Source: Brevibacterium limosum (GTDB taxonomy: Bacteria; Actinomycetota; Actinomycetes; Actinomycetales; Brevibacteriaceae). From it: a stretch of 64,000 nucleotides of DNA. The notes beneath the pieces were generated by a model. The model made no database searches, was not told the DNA's origin, and saw only the letters and a list, made by a program, of their open reading frames with translations. This document shows, piece by piece, positions 51,978 through 59,953 of the stretch. Made by a program: the position numbers and the translations under genes. The stretch lies in the NCBI RefSeq assembly GCF_011617705.1, contig NZ_CP050154.1, positions 4,154,001-4,218,000 on the forward strand. The letters run 5' to 3'. Position 1 is the first letter of the stretch. Every line of letters starts with the position of its first letter.

Positions 51978-53800
51978 GACCCGTCGAAGGCACCCTGTTG
52001 GGCAACCGATACAAACTCACCTCCCGCATCGCCGTCGGCGGCATGGGCGAGGTCTGGAAGGGTGTGGACTCCGTGCTCGGCCGTGAGGTCGCGGCGAAGA
52101 TCCTCAAGGACGAGTACCTCTCCGAATCCACGTTCCTCGCCCGATTCCGTGCCGAGGCGCAGAACATGGGTCGCGTCTCCGACCCTGGAATCGCCGGCGT
52201 CTACGACTACGGTGACGAACAGGGTTCGCCCTACCTCGTCATGGAGTACGTGCCCGGTGAAGCCCTGTCTGCCATCATCGAACGCAGCGCACCCCTGTCC
52301 GAGACCGACACCCTGAGCATCGTCACCCAGGCCGCTCAGGCCCTCGGTGCCGCGCACAAGGTCGGCGTCATCCACCGCGACATCAAGCCCGGAAACATCC
52401 TCATGACCCCGGACTTCCGGGTCAAGATCACGGACTTCGGCATCGCCCGGGTCACCGACCAGGCACCGCTGACGAAGACCGGGCAGGTCATGGGCACCGC
52501 CCAGTACCTGGCTCCCGAACAGGCCACGGGCAAGGGATCGGGGCCCGGCTCCGACCTCTATGCACTCGGCATCATCGCCTACGAGGCCCTCGCCGGTCAG
52601 CGTCCCTTCACCGGGGATTCGCAGGTGGCCATAGCCATCGCCCAGGTCAATCAGCAGCATCCGCCGCTGCCGGACACGGTCTCCGAACCGCTGCGCCGCT
52701 TCGTCGACTGCCTGCTGGAGAAGAAGCCCGAACGCCGGCCCTCCGATGCCTTCAAGGTCGCCAAGGCCGCCGAAGCGCTCTCGGCCGGGGACATCGCGGG
52801 AGCCGAGGAGCTCGTGCCGCAGATGCGTCACGGTGCCGCCGCGTCCGAAGCGCTGACCCAGGTCTTCAACAATCCGGAACCGGTGGCCACGACGAAGGCC
52901 ATTCCCGTCACCTCCTCGAATGACGCCACCCAGGTGTACCCCAACGGAGCTGCGGCCGGACTCGCCGGCGCCGGTGCCGCCGGAGCGGGGGCCGCCGCTG
53001 CGAACACGGGCCAGTTCGAGCCCGACGATCCGCAGAACCAGGACCTGGAGAAGGACAAGCAGTCGAACAAGGGCCGCGTCCTCATCTGGATCCTCGCGAT
53101 CGTCGCACTCCTGGCCGTCGGGTCCCTGCTGTGGTTCTTCCTCGGCGGGGGCAATGCCGAACCCGAACCGGAGCCGTCCACGTCGGCGCCCACCTCGGAG
53201 GCGGCGAGGACGATCGAGATCGATAAGAACGATTACATCGGACTCACGGAATCCTCGGCGACGCAGAACCTCGAGAACAAGGGTCTGGAGGTCGACACCA
53301 CCGAGATCAACTCGGATCGTGCCGCCGGAACCGTCGCCGATGTCGGCGAGGGCGACAACGGGTACACCTTCGAAGAGGGCGACACCGTGACCCTCTACAT
53401 CTCCGCCGGTCCCGCCGAACAGCCGCAGGAGCCGGCCTCGGATTCCGGTTCCGATCCTGGTCTGGGCAACGATTCGGAGACGAGCTCGGACTCCGGTTCC
53501 TCGTCGGATTCGCAGGATCAGGGTTCGGATTCGGGATCCGACTCCGGCGGCAGCGACACCGGTTCGGATTCCGGGAGCTCGTCGAATTCGTCCTCGGACT
53601 CCGAGTCCTCGAGCGGATCGGGCTCCGAAGGTTCCTCGGAGACATCGGGCGAGTCGGACTCGTCTGGTTCCGGTGATTCCGCCGATTCCTCCGGCGGATC
53701 GAACCCGGACAACGGCAATGACGGGTCAGGCGACAATCCGGGCTCTGCGAGCAGTTCGGATGCGAGCGGCAACCCGGACGGGAACAACGGCAATGACTAG
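51974..53800 (+). CDS. pknA: PknA-type Ser/Thr kinase with PASTA-like domain and Ser/Asp/Gly tail
   Basis: A protein of 608 residues, kinase domain about 11-270: RIAVGGMGEVWKG, VAAKILKDE, GVIHRDIKPGNILM (catalytic loop), ITDFGIARV (DFG), GTAQYLAPEQATG. Then an Ala/Gly linker, a membrane span (about 367-387), a single PASTA-like domain (about 411-478, ending DTVTLYISAGP) and a 127-residue extracellular tail (about 482-608) of Ser, Asp, Gly, Glu and Asn. Typical PknA proteins of mycobacteria end near 430 and lack PASTA. The tail resembles Ser-Asp repeat stalks. It ends the tightly overlapped operon; pknB follows after 118 bases. Confidence 0.93.
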   Translation: MRPVEGTLLGNRYKLTSRIAVGGMGEVWKGVDSVLGREVAAKILKDEYLSESTFLARFRAEAQNMGRVSDPGIAGVYDYGDEQGSPYLVMEYVPGEALSAIIERSAPLSETDTLSIVTQAAQALGAAHKVGVIHRDIKPGNILMTPDFRVKITDFGIARVTDQAPLTKTGQVMGTAQYLAPEQATGKGSGPGSDLYALGIIAYEALAGQRPFTGDSQVAIAIAQVNQQHPPLPDTVSEPLRRFVDCLLEKKPERRPSDAFKVAKAAEALSAGDIAGAEELVPQMRHGAAASEALTQVFNNPEPVATTKAIPVTSSNDATQVYPNGAAAGLAGAGAAGAGAAAANTGQFEPDDPQNQDLEKDKQSNKGRVLIWILAIVALLAVGSLLWFFLGGGNAEPEPEPSTSAPTSEAARTIEIDKNDYIGLTESSATQNLENKGLEVDTTEINSDRAAGTVADVGEGDNGYTFEEGDTVTLYISAGPAEQPQEPASDSGSDPGLGNDSETSSDSGSSSDSQDQGSDSGSDSGGSDTGSDSGSSSNSSSDSESSSGSGSEGSSETSGESDSSGSGDSADSSGGSNPDNGNDGSGDNPGSASSSDASGNPDGNNGND

Positions 53801-53918
53801 ACATTGAACGATGCAGAGCAGCGATCACGAGAAACGACGAGTCTGAGATACTGAGAACTCGACCCGGTTCGGGTGAGAATGAACCCTTAAGACCGGGTGA
53901 GACAAGCGGAGGACATAC

Positions 53919-55799
53919 ATGAGTGAACCCAAGGTGCTGTCGGGGCGTTACGAAGTTCGTGCGCTCCTCGGCCGTGGGGGCATGGCAGAAGTGCATGAGG
54001 GCGTCGACAACCGTCTCGGACGGCGCGTGGCCATCAAACTTCTGCGCTCCGATCTCGCCCGCGATCCTTCGTTCCATACTCGGCTCAAGCGCGAGGCCCA
54101 GTCCGCGGCCGGTCTCAACCATCCCGGAATCGTGTCCGTCTATGATTCGGGCGAAGAGGAGTTCGTCGAGTCCGGCGGCTCGTCCGTGTCCGTGCCGTTC
54201 ATCGTCATGGAGTACGTCGAGGGTCAGACCCTGCGCGAAGTGCTCAACGAGCACGGCACCCTCACCGTCGATGAGGCTCTTAACGTCATCGCCGGGGTTC
54301 TCGCCCCGCTCGAGTACTCCCACCGCAACGGCATCGTCCACCGTGACATCAAACCCGCGAACGTCATGCTCACCCCCGAGGGTGACATCAAGGTTATGGA
54401 CTTCGGCATCGCCCGGGCGCTGAAGGACAATTCGGGGCTGACGCAGACCCAGTCGGTGGTCGGCACCGCCCAGTACCTCTCCCCCGAGCAGGCCCGCGGC
54501 GAGGTCGTCGACGCCCGCTCCGACCTGTACTCGACCGCCTGCCTGCTCTATGAGCTGCTGGCCGGCCGTCCCCCGTTCGTGGGCGACTCCCAGCTGGCCG
54601 TGGCCTACCAGCACGTCGGTGAGACTCCGCAGCCGCCGGGCTTCTTTAACCCGAACATCCCGCCGGCCGTCGACCGGCTGCTCCTCCACGCTCTGCTCAA
54701 GGACCGCGACGCCCGCTACCAGGACGCCTACACCTTCCGTGAGGACGTGCTCGCCGCCCGCGACGGCCGTCCCATGAGCTTCGAGGACGACGCCGAGGCC
54801 ACCCAGGCGTATCCGACGATGGCTCCGCCCATGACCGCTCCGATGGCTCATGCCGCCGAGGCCGAGGCGGCTCCCGAGACCGGTCCCGTGTCGACGATCA
54901 TGACCAACCAGGAGGAGCGGCCGCCGCAGAAGCGGTCCCGCGCCTGGATCTGGATCGGCAGCATCTTCGTCCTCCTCGCCCTGGCCGCCGTGGCCCTGTG
55001 GGTCTACGAGATCAACAAACCCGAGCCGATCGTCCAGGTCGAGGTCACGAGTGTGGAGGGCATGGACGCCGATGAGGCCGAAGCGGCGCTCATCCAGCAG
55101 GGCCTGCGCGTGGATACGGACGAGAAATACAGTTCCGAGGTCGCCGAGGGCAAGGCCATCGAGACCGATCCTCCGGGCGGTCAGAAGGTCGACAAGGACA
55201 GCATCGTCAAGCTCATCGTCTCCTCCGGGCCCGAGTCGGTCAAGGTTCCGGATGTCTCCGGCAAGACCGAGGAGGACGCCCGGAAGGTCATCAACGATGC
55301 GAAGCTGCAGGCCGGCACCCATATCTCCCAGAACTCGCCGGATGTGGAGAAGGGCGTGGTCATCGAGACCAAGCCCGGTGACGGTCAGGAAGTCGATGTC
55401 GATTCGAATGTCGATCTCGTCGTGTCCTCGGGCATGGTCGAGGTCCCCGATGTCACCGGCCAGACCGCCGAGGAGGCCTGCAAGACCCTCGAAGGTGATG
55501 AGTACCAGCTCACGTGCAAGACCGAAGAGGTCGAGACCGACGAACACGATGAGAAGAAGGTCTTCGAACAGTCAGCGACCGGCGGCAGCGAGGTCAAGCA
55601 GGGTTCGGAGATCACCGTGAAGGTGGCCAAGAAGCCGCCGGAGCCGTCGCCGTCCGTGCCCTCGATCCCCGGCGGCATCCCAACCTCTCCCGGCGACGAT
55701 GACGGCGGAGACGAAGGCGACAAGGACAAGGACAAGGACAAGGATTCGATGGGCGGAGGTCTCTTCGACAACTGGTCCGAAGGCATCATCGGCAACTGA
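53919..55799 (+). CDS. pknB: PknB-type Ser/Thr kinase with three PASTA domains
   Basis: A protein of 626 residues, kinase domain about 10-275: LLGRGGMAEVHEGVD, VAIKLLRSDLARD, GIVHRDIKPANVML, VMDFGIARALKD, GTAQYLSPEQARG. A juxtamembrane stretch and a span (about 341-364) follow. Then PASTA repeats at about 371-436, 438-505 (VPDVSGKTEEDA) and 506-576 (VPDVTGQTAEEA), and a charged end with a KDKDKDKD run. It senses peptidoglycan fragments or lipid II through PASTA domains and phosphorylates division and wall proteins. Its own promoter probably lies in the 118-bp gap, where GAACCC/GGGTGA-like short repeats occur (low confidence). A strong terminator follows. Confidence 0.96.
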   Translation: MSEPKVLSGRYEVRALLGRGGMAEVHEGVDNRLGRRVAIKLLRSDLARDPSFHTRLKREAQSAAGLNHPGIVSVYDSGEEEFVESGGSSVSVPFIVMEYVEGQTLREVLNEHGTLTVDEALNVIAGVLAPLEYSHRNGIVHRDIKPANVMLTPEGDIKVMDFGIARALKDNSGLTQTQSVVGTAQYLSPEQARGEVVDARSDLYSTACLLYELLAGRPPFVGDSQLAVAYQHVGETPQPPGFFNPNIPPAVDRLLLHALLKDRDARYQDAYTFREDVLAARDGRPMSFEDDAEATQAYPTMAPPMTAPMAHAAEAEAAPETGPVSTIMTNQEERPPQKRSRAWIWIGSIFVLLALAAVALWVYEINKPEPIVQVEVTSVEGMDADEAEAALIQQGLRVDTDEKYSSEVAEGKAIETDPPGGQKVDKDSIVKLIVSSGPESVKVPDVSGKTEEDARKVINDAKLQAGTHISQNSPDVEKGVVIETKPGDGQEVDVDSNVDLVVSSGMVEVPDVTGQTAEEACKTLEGDEYQLTCKTEEVETDEHDEKKVFEQSATGGSEVKQGSEITVKVAKKPPEPSPSVPSIPGGIPTSPGDDDGGDEGDKDKDKDKDSMGGGLFDNWSEGIIGN

Positions 55800-55819
55800 G
55801 CCGCACAGTCTCAGGACGC

Positions 55820-55858
55820 ACAGCGGCCGAGCCAGTCATCGACTGGCTCGGCCGCTGT
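55820..55858. terminator. Bidirectional terminator after pknB, 18-bp stem
   Basis: Arms 55820-55837 and 55841-55858 are perfectly complementary with a 3-base loop (ATC). It lies 20 bases after pknB and 15 bases from the convergent GyrI-like gene's stop. Confidence 0.85.
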
Positions 55859-55873
55859 CGTCTTCGGAGGGTT

Positions 55874-56386
55874 TCAGTCCAAGGTGAGGAACAGGTCGGT
55901 GCGCATATCGGCGGGATCCGCCTCGGGGCTGGGTTCGGTGACATAGAGTTCGATGAATGGCAGTCCCGGACGGTGCCCAGCCGCCACCGCTTCCTTGAGC
56001 AGCTGCGCCCAGGATTCCCCGAGCCCGTCATATCCGCCGACGTGGCTGCGCACGGCCATGGATCCGCCGGGCAGCTCCGCGGGGATGACGATCCGACCGC
56101 CGGGAATCGGCTGCGCATTCGTCAGCCCCGCCGAGGTGGGGATCCCCACCTGCAGATCGACCGTTTCGCTCGGCTGCCGGGTGTAGAGGGCGAAGGCCGG
56201 GCCCGCAGGTTCGAGTCCCGCCTCGGAGAGGACGGGGAAGAGTCCGGAGAAGGTGGAATCGAAGAGTTCCGGCAGGTCGGCCATGTGCACTTCGCGGGCC
56301 TCGACGACCGCTGCCGGTGTGGCTGGGACTTCGATGACGGTGAGTTCGGTGAACGGTTCGTCGCGCAGATAGGTCGGTTCTGACAT
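55874..56386 (-). CDS. GyrI-like small-molecule-binding domain protein
   Basis: A protein of 170 residues. LRDEPFTELTVIEVPATPAAVVEAREVHMADLPELFDSTFSGLFPVL begins the SHS2-type fold; PAGPAFALYTRQPSETVDLQVGIPT, PGGRIVIPAELPGGSMAVRSHVGGYDGLGESWAQLLKEAV and FIELYVTEP complete the two-fold repeat pattern of GyrI/AraC effector domains. It has no DNA-binding part, so it probably binds or hydrolyses a small ligand. Single-gene unit on the minus strand; 158 bases before it are free of genes. Confidence 0.8.
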   Translation of the reverse strand: MSEPTYLRDEPFTELTVIEVPATPAAVVEAREVHMADLPELFDSTFSGLFPVLSEAGLEPAGPAFALYTRQPSETVDLQVGIPTSAGLTNAQPIPGGRIVIPAELPGGSMAVRSHVGGYDGLGESWAQLLKEAVAAGHRPGLPFIELYVTEPSPEADPADMRTDLFLTLD

Positions 56387-56544
56387 CGTCGCTGTCTCCT
56401 GATCGTCGGTCGTGCACAGCTCACTGAGCGTGCACGGATCACGGTGCGCATTCGGATCGCCTGCGCACAGGGACCACTGTGCTCACGATCATAACGATCG
56501 GCCGCCTCGGCGAGAACCCTGAACACAGGGATCGGCGGGAATTC

Positions 56545-57189
56545 TCAGGCGATCGCGGTCGCCAACGGCGACATTCCGGCCGCCGCCTGGGCGGCGCCCT
56601 CGAGGCCGCACACCTCGAGCCAGTTGCCGAGCATGAGGTATCCGCATTCGGTGAGCACGGATTCGGGGTGGAACTGGACGCCGAACAGGGGCTTCTCCCG
56701 GTGTTCGATGGCCATGACGATGCCGTCGTCGGTGCGGGCGGTGACGGCGAACTTCTCGAGATCGAGGGTCTCGTCGACGATCGCCAGGGAATGGTAGCGG
56801 GTGACGGTCAGCGGGCTCGGGCAGCCGAAGAAGATGCCTTCGCCGTCATGGGTGATGACCGAGGTCTTGCCGTGCATGAGCACGGGAGAGTGGGTCACCT
56901 CGGCGCCGAACACCTCGCCGAGGGCCTGATGGCCCAGGCACACGCCGAACGCGGGCATACCCGATGTCTCCGCCCAGGACAGCAGGGGCGGGCAGACCCC
57001 GGATTCGGCGGGCACGCCGGGGCCCGGGGAGAGGAGGACGCCGTCGTAGGCGGTCACGGTCTCCGCGATCTCGGCAGGCGCGATGTCGTCGTTGCGGACG
57101 ACATCGACGTCCGCGCCGAGCTCACGCAGATAGGACACGAGCGTGTAGACGAAGCTGTCGTAGTTGTCGATGACGAGGATCTTGGTCAT
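56545..57189 (-). CDS. pabA: Anthranilate/aminodeoxychorismate synthase glutamine amidotransferase subunit
   Basis: A protein of 214 residues. ILVIDNYDSFVYTLVSYLRELG, LSPGPGVPAESGV, FGVCLGHQALGEVFGAEV (Cys nucleophile), HGKTSVITHDGEGIF and GVQFHPESVLTECG (His, Glu) are all the TrpG/PabA features. It supplies ammonia from glutamine to the chorismate-using subunit encoded elsewhere. The same gene is found beside pknB in M. tuberculosis (trpG). Overlaps the preceding small gene by one base. Confidence 0.94.
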   Translation of the reverse strand: MTKILVIDNYDSFVYTLVSYLRELGADVDVVRNDDIAPAEIAETVTAYDGVLLSPGPGVPAESGVCPPLLSWAETSGMPAFGVCLGHQALGEVFGAEVTHSPVLMHGKTSVITHDGEGIFFGCPSPLTVTRYHSLAIVDETLDLEKFAVTARTDDGIVMAIEHREKPLFGVQFHPESVLTECGYLMLGNWLEVCGLEGAAQAAAGMSPLATAIA

Positions 57190-57353
57190 TATCCGCCTTC
57201 GGTCACGGTGGCGTTGTTGAAGGGCATGTACGGGGCGATCACGGGGAAGACGTACTGCATGAGCAGCAGCACGACCGCCGCGATGAGGATGAGGGCGAAG
57301 ATGAGTTTGACGACCCAGTTGCCCGGGAGGATCCGCCAGATGAATGCGTACAT
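57189..57353 (-). CDS. 54-residue membrane protein between sortase and pabA
   Basis: MYAFIWRILPGNWVVKLIFA begins a small protein with one hydrophobic span (about 16-38, ILIAAVVLLLMQYVFPVI) and a polar end with PFNNATVTEGG. Two-codon-scale junctions: the start is 2 bases after the sortase stop; the stop overlaps the pabA start. It is small, conserved in layout and likely translated with sortase E; similar short membrane proteins occur between these genes in related actinobacteria. Role unknown, possibly an accessory of the sortase. Confidence 0.75.
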   Translation of the reverse strand: MYAFIWRILPGNWVVKLIFALILIAAVVLLLMQYVFPVIAPYMPFNNATVTEGG

Positions 57354-57354
57354 A

Positions 57355-58620
57355 TCAGGCACCGCCGTTCTTGCTGACCTTCTCAAAGGCCTTCGAGTCC
57401 TTGATGTTCTCGGGTGCTCCATCGCCGGCCGGCGTCCAGTCGGTGAGTTCGGCGTAGGCGACGTAGCGTTCCCGGGCGGAGAACATCGGGTTGCACGCCG
57501 TCATCGTCAGGATCCGGTCCTTGCCCTTGAAGTCGGGTTCGTCCGGCACGGGTGAGAGCACTTCGACGGCATCGGGCAGGATGATGTCGAAGTTGCGGAA
57601 GGTGTAGGTGTAGAAGCCATCCTTCGTCTGGACGATGATCTCATCGCCCGGACGCAGGTTCGCGATCTGGTTGAGCGGCTTGCCGTAGGTCACGCGGTGA
57701 CCGGCGATGGAGAAGTTCCCGACCTCGCCCGGCATGGCCGAGTTCGGGTAGCGGCCGACGCCCATCCGGTTGAGCACGGGTTCGAGGTCGACGCCCTCGG
57801 CGACGGTGCGGTAGTAGTCGTCTCCGAAGCGCGGGATGTAGAAGATGCCGAAGGCCTCGTTCTTGCCCACGGGTTCGGCGACCACGGGCTCGTCGGGATC
57901 GTCGGGCAGTTCGTTCGGGTCCTGGTTCGCCCAGTCCTGGGTGAGTTCGTCGGCGAGCACTTCGTTGTCGCGGTTGGCCTGGATGTCCGTCCACCACAGC
58001 TGCCAGACGACGAAGAGGATGAGGACGAGACCGGCCGTGATGCACAGTTCGCCGAAGGTGCGCACGGTGCCGCGGATCGGACCGAGCGGTTCCCGTTGCG
58101 TGGGCTGACGACGCCGCTGACGTCGGGTTCGTCCTTGAGGTCGATCCTCGCCGAGGCGGCCGTGCGTGGATTCTCCACCGTGCTGGGGTGTACCCGCAAG
58201 GCCGTTGCCGGCCGCGTATCCGTTGCCTGCCGCGTATCCGTTGCCGGCGGTGTCGGGAGTGTTCTGCGGGACCGCGGGCATGGCCTGAGTGGCCTGTCCG
58301 TGCGGCTGAGCCTCGTGCGGGGTCTGCTGGTCGTGCGGGGTCTGCGGCTGTCCCTGATAGACGGGTGGGGCATCGGAGTAGACGGCGGTCGGCTCACCCT
58401 GGGCCGCGGCGGCTTCTGCTTCCCTGCGGCGCAGCTCGCGTCGACTGGGCAGCGGCTGATCTCCGGCGGCAGTGGGGCCTCCCGCAGACTGGCCGGCGGA
58501 GTGCCCGACCTGCTGATCGGCGGAGTGGGAGGAGGGAATCCGTCTCTGAGCAGGACGGATGGTGGGTCGCGAGGGCGGATTCACGCCCGGCTCGTTACCC
58601 GAGGAGGAACTATTCACCAC
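57355..58620 (-). CDS. Class E sortase
   Basis: A protein of 421 residues. The first 185 residues are a low-complexity cytoplasmic-looking part (Pro, Gln, Ala; AGNGYA-type repeats about 128-142; Arg-rich RTRRQRRRQPTQRE). A membrane span (about 190-212) precedes the sortase barrel. Active site: FSIAGHRVTYGKPL (His), ILTMTACNPMFSARERYVAYAEL (Cys and Arg). Class E enzymes of high-GC bacteria cleave LAXTG-type signals and anchor proteins to peptidoglycan. It is first in the sortase-small protein-pabA operon and divergent from crgA. Confidence 0.93.
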   Translation of the reverse strand: MVNSSSSGNEPGVNPPSRPTIRPAQRRIPSSHSADQQVGHSAGQSAGGPTAAGDQPLPSRRELRRREAEAAAAQGEPTAVYSDAPPVYQGQPQTPHDQQTPHEAQPHGQATQAMPAVPQNTPDTAGNGYAAGNGYAAGNGLAGTPQHGGESTHGRLGEDRPQGRTRRQRRRQPTQREPLGPIRGTVRTFGELCITAGLVLILFVVWQLWWTDIQANRDNEVLADELTQDWANQDPNELPDDPDEPVVAEPVGKNEAFGIFYIPRFGDDYYRTVAEGVDLEPVLNRMGVGRYPNSAMPGEVGNFSIAGHRVTYGKPLNQIANLRPGDEIIVQTKDGFYTYTFRNFDIILPDAVEVLSPVPDEPDFKGKDRILTMTACNPMFSARERYVAYAELTDWTPAGDGAPENIKDSKAFEKVSKNGGA

Positions 58621-58750
58621 TTCTGCTCCGTGACTGTCACTGCATTGTCGGGGGCCGTCCAGAAGACAGGCGGGACACCCCTATGCACTTTATCCTATGG
58701 GAATCGCCGTTCGGGGCGCGCTCGGTGCGCTTTCAGGGTAGTCGGAGTTT

Positions 58751-58790
58751 TTCACTGTGACCCCCGCCGCGAGTAGACTGGTCTGCGATC
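58751..58790 (+). promoter_or_regulatory. crgA promoter
   Basis: TTCACT (58751-58756), a 17-base spacer and TAGACT (58774-58779) form a promoter about 65 bases before the GTG start. The 17-base string TAGACTGGTCTGCGATC (58774-58790) recurs with two changes at 61353-61369. Confidence 0.55.
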
Positions 58791-58846
58791 GTCCCCAACC
58801 ATTCATTCGGCGGCCCCACCGGCGGTCGGCCGACAAAGGAGTACTT

Positions 58847-59569
58847 GTGGCCAAGTCCAAAGGACGCCCCCAGCGCACTTCTCGCACTTCGTCGGCTGCC
58901 GAGGCGAAGAAGGCCGAGTCCGCTGAAGCGGTCGAGGCGACCGAGGCGACCGAGGTCGACGAGCTCGAGACCGAATCGCTCGACACCGATGTCGCCGATG
59001 CGGCAGACGCCGACATCGCCGAAGGTGCGAACGAAGAATCGGATGCGGCCGAGGTTGCTGCAGACGATCTGAAGGTCGATTCCGCGGACGAGGTTTCGGA
59101 CGAGACGGCCTCAGTTGACTCTTCCGAGACGGCCTCCGAGACCGCAGCTGCCGAGAAGAAGGCCACGGCGTCGAAGGACAAGAAGTCCGAGTCGACCAAG
59201 GACGGGAAGACGGCCGAGGACGCGAAGTCGTCGAAGGGTGCGAAGTCGTCGAAGGCGTCGGCTGCCAAGGCCACCGGTGCGAAGGGGTCGGCCGCCAAGC
59301 GCACCTCGCGTTCGGGCAATCCGGCCAAACGCCCACAGGGGCGCAAGACCGCGAACTACACCTCGACCTCGGGTCAGCAGACGATCAAGCCGAACCCGAG
59401 CTGGTTCCTGCCGGTCCTCATCGGCCTGCTGCTCGTCGGCCTGATCTGGCTCGTCACCTTCTACATCACCCAGGGCGCTTTCCCCGTCGAAGCATGGGGC
59501 AACTGGAACATCCTCATCGGCTTCGCCTTCTTCGTGGCGGGTCTGATCATGTCCACACGCTGGCGATAG
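58847..59569 (+). CDS. crgA: CrgA cell-division protein with long charged N-terminal extension
   Basis: A protein of 240 residues; usual CrgA proteins are near 85-95. The C-terminal 85 residues match CrgA: KPNPSWFLPVLIGLLLVGLIWLVTFYITQGAFPVEAWGNWNILIGFAFFVAGLIMSTRWR, two membrane spans. Residues 1-150 are highly charged and Ala-rich: an acidic EATEATEVDELETE half and a Lys/Ser-rich half (KSSKGAKSSKASAAK). CrgA recruits FtsZ-ring and PBP proteins at the septum. Start GTG 58847 follows AAAGGA by 6 bases. Confidence 0.9.
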   Translation: MAKSKGRPQRTSRTSSAAEAKKAESAEAVEATEATEVDELETESLDTDVADAADADIAEGANEESDAAEVAADDLKVDSADEVSDETASVDSSETASETAAAEKKATASKDKKSESTKDGKTAEDAKSSKGAKSSKASAAKATGAKGSAAKRTSRSGNPAKRPQGRKTANYTSTSGQQTIKPNPSWFLPVLIGLLLVGLIWLVTFYITQGAFPVEAWGNWNILIGFAFFVAGLIMSTRWR

Positions 59570-59592
59570 TCGGCCCTGGCCGCAATCACCTC

Positions 59593-59654
59593 GATTGTCT
59601 GGTCGATCCGCGGCGATTCTGAGTTCGGAATCACCGCGGATCGACCAGACAATC
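59593..59654. repeat. Long inverted repeat after crgA (62 bp, 21-bp perfect arms)
   Basis: Arms 59593-59613 and 59634-59654 are perfectly complementary. After one C/A position the pairing goes on for 5 bp (GATTC/GAATC), leaving an 8-base loop. In the minus-strand RNA the C/A position becomes G-U, so all 27 positions pair. It may be the crgA terminator; no T-run follows. Confidence 0.75.
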
Positions 59655-59704
59655 TGCATTCACCGGGTCTCCCGCTCATCCCAGCAGTCTTAGCCCAGCG
59701 TCAA

Positions 59705-59830
59705 CAATCCACACGCGCCAAGTTATACCCAAGCCGGGTGCGTCGCTTGTGGAAAACTATTTTTAGGCTTCTGACCAGCCTAAACACACCTGTGTAAGTT
59801 ATCCACGTTGTGGATAGAGCTTGTGGACAG
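59705..59830. promoter_or_regulatory. Cluster of DnaA-box-like sequences
   Basis: Five 9-mers near the actinobacterial DnaA-box patterns TTGTCCACA/TTATCCACA: CAATCCACA 59705-59713 (+), TTTTCCACA 59748-59756 (-), TTATCCACG 59799-59807 (+), CTATCCACA 59809-59817 (-), CTGTCCACA 59822-59830 (-). The 384-bp gap between crgA (59569) and the rhomboid gene (59954) also holds the hairpin at 59593-59654 and an AT-rich stretch with TTTAGGC/GCCTAAA inverted arms (59762-59784). No gene is seen here. Confidence 0.55.
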
Positions 59831-59953
59831 AGAATTCTCCACCGCAGAGTGCACACAAATCGGCGTCTTTCTGGTAAAAGCCTGGCAGCGTCGGGACGTC
59901 ACTCCGTGGCCATCGAAAGCCGCCGCATTCAGAGGCCGAACGCAGAGGCCCGC

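Noticed and set aside
53307..55547. A 746-codon minus-strand frame over pknA 3' end and pknB
   Set aside because: Antisense to pknB and the Ser/Asp tail of pknA; its sequence mirrors their repeats and has no domain.
59705..59830. The chromosomal replication origin itself
   Set aside because: oriC in actinobacteria lies beside dnaA/dnaN, neither of which is in this window; the boxes also vary from consensus, so only a DnaA-related site is proposed.
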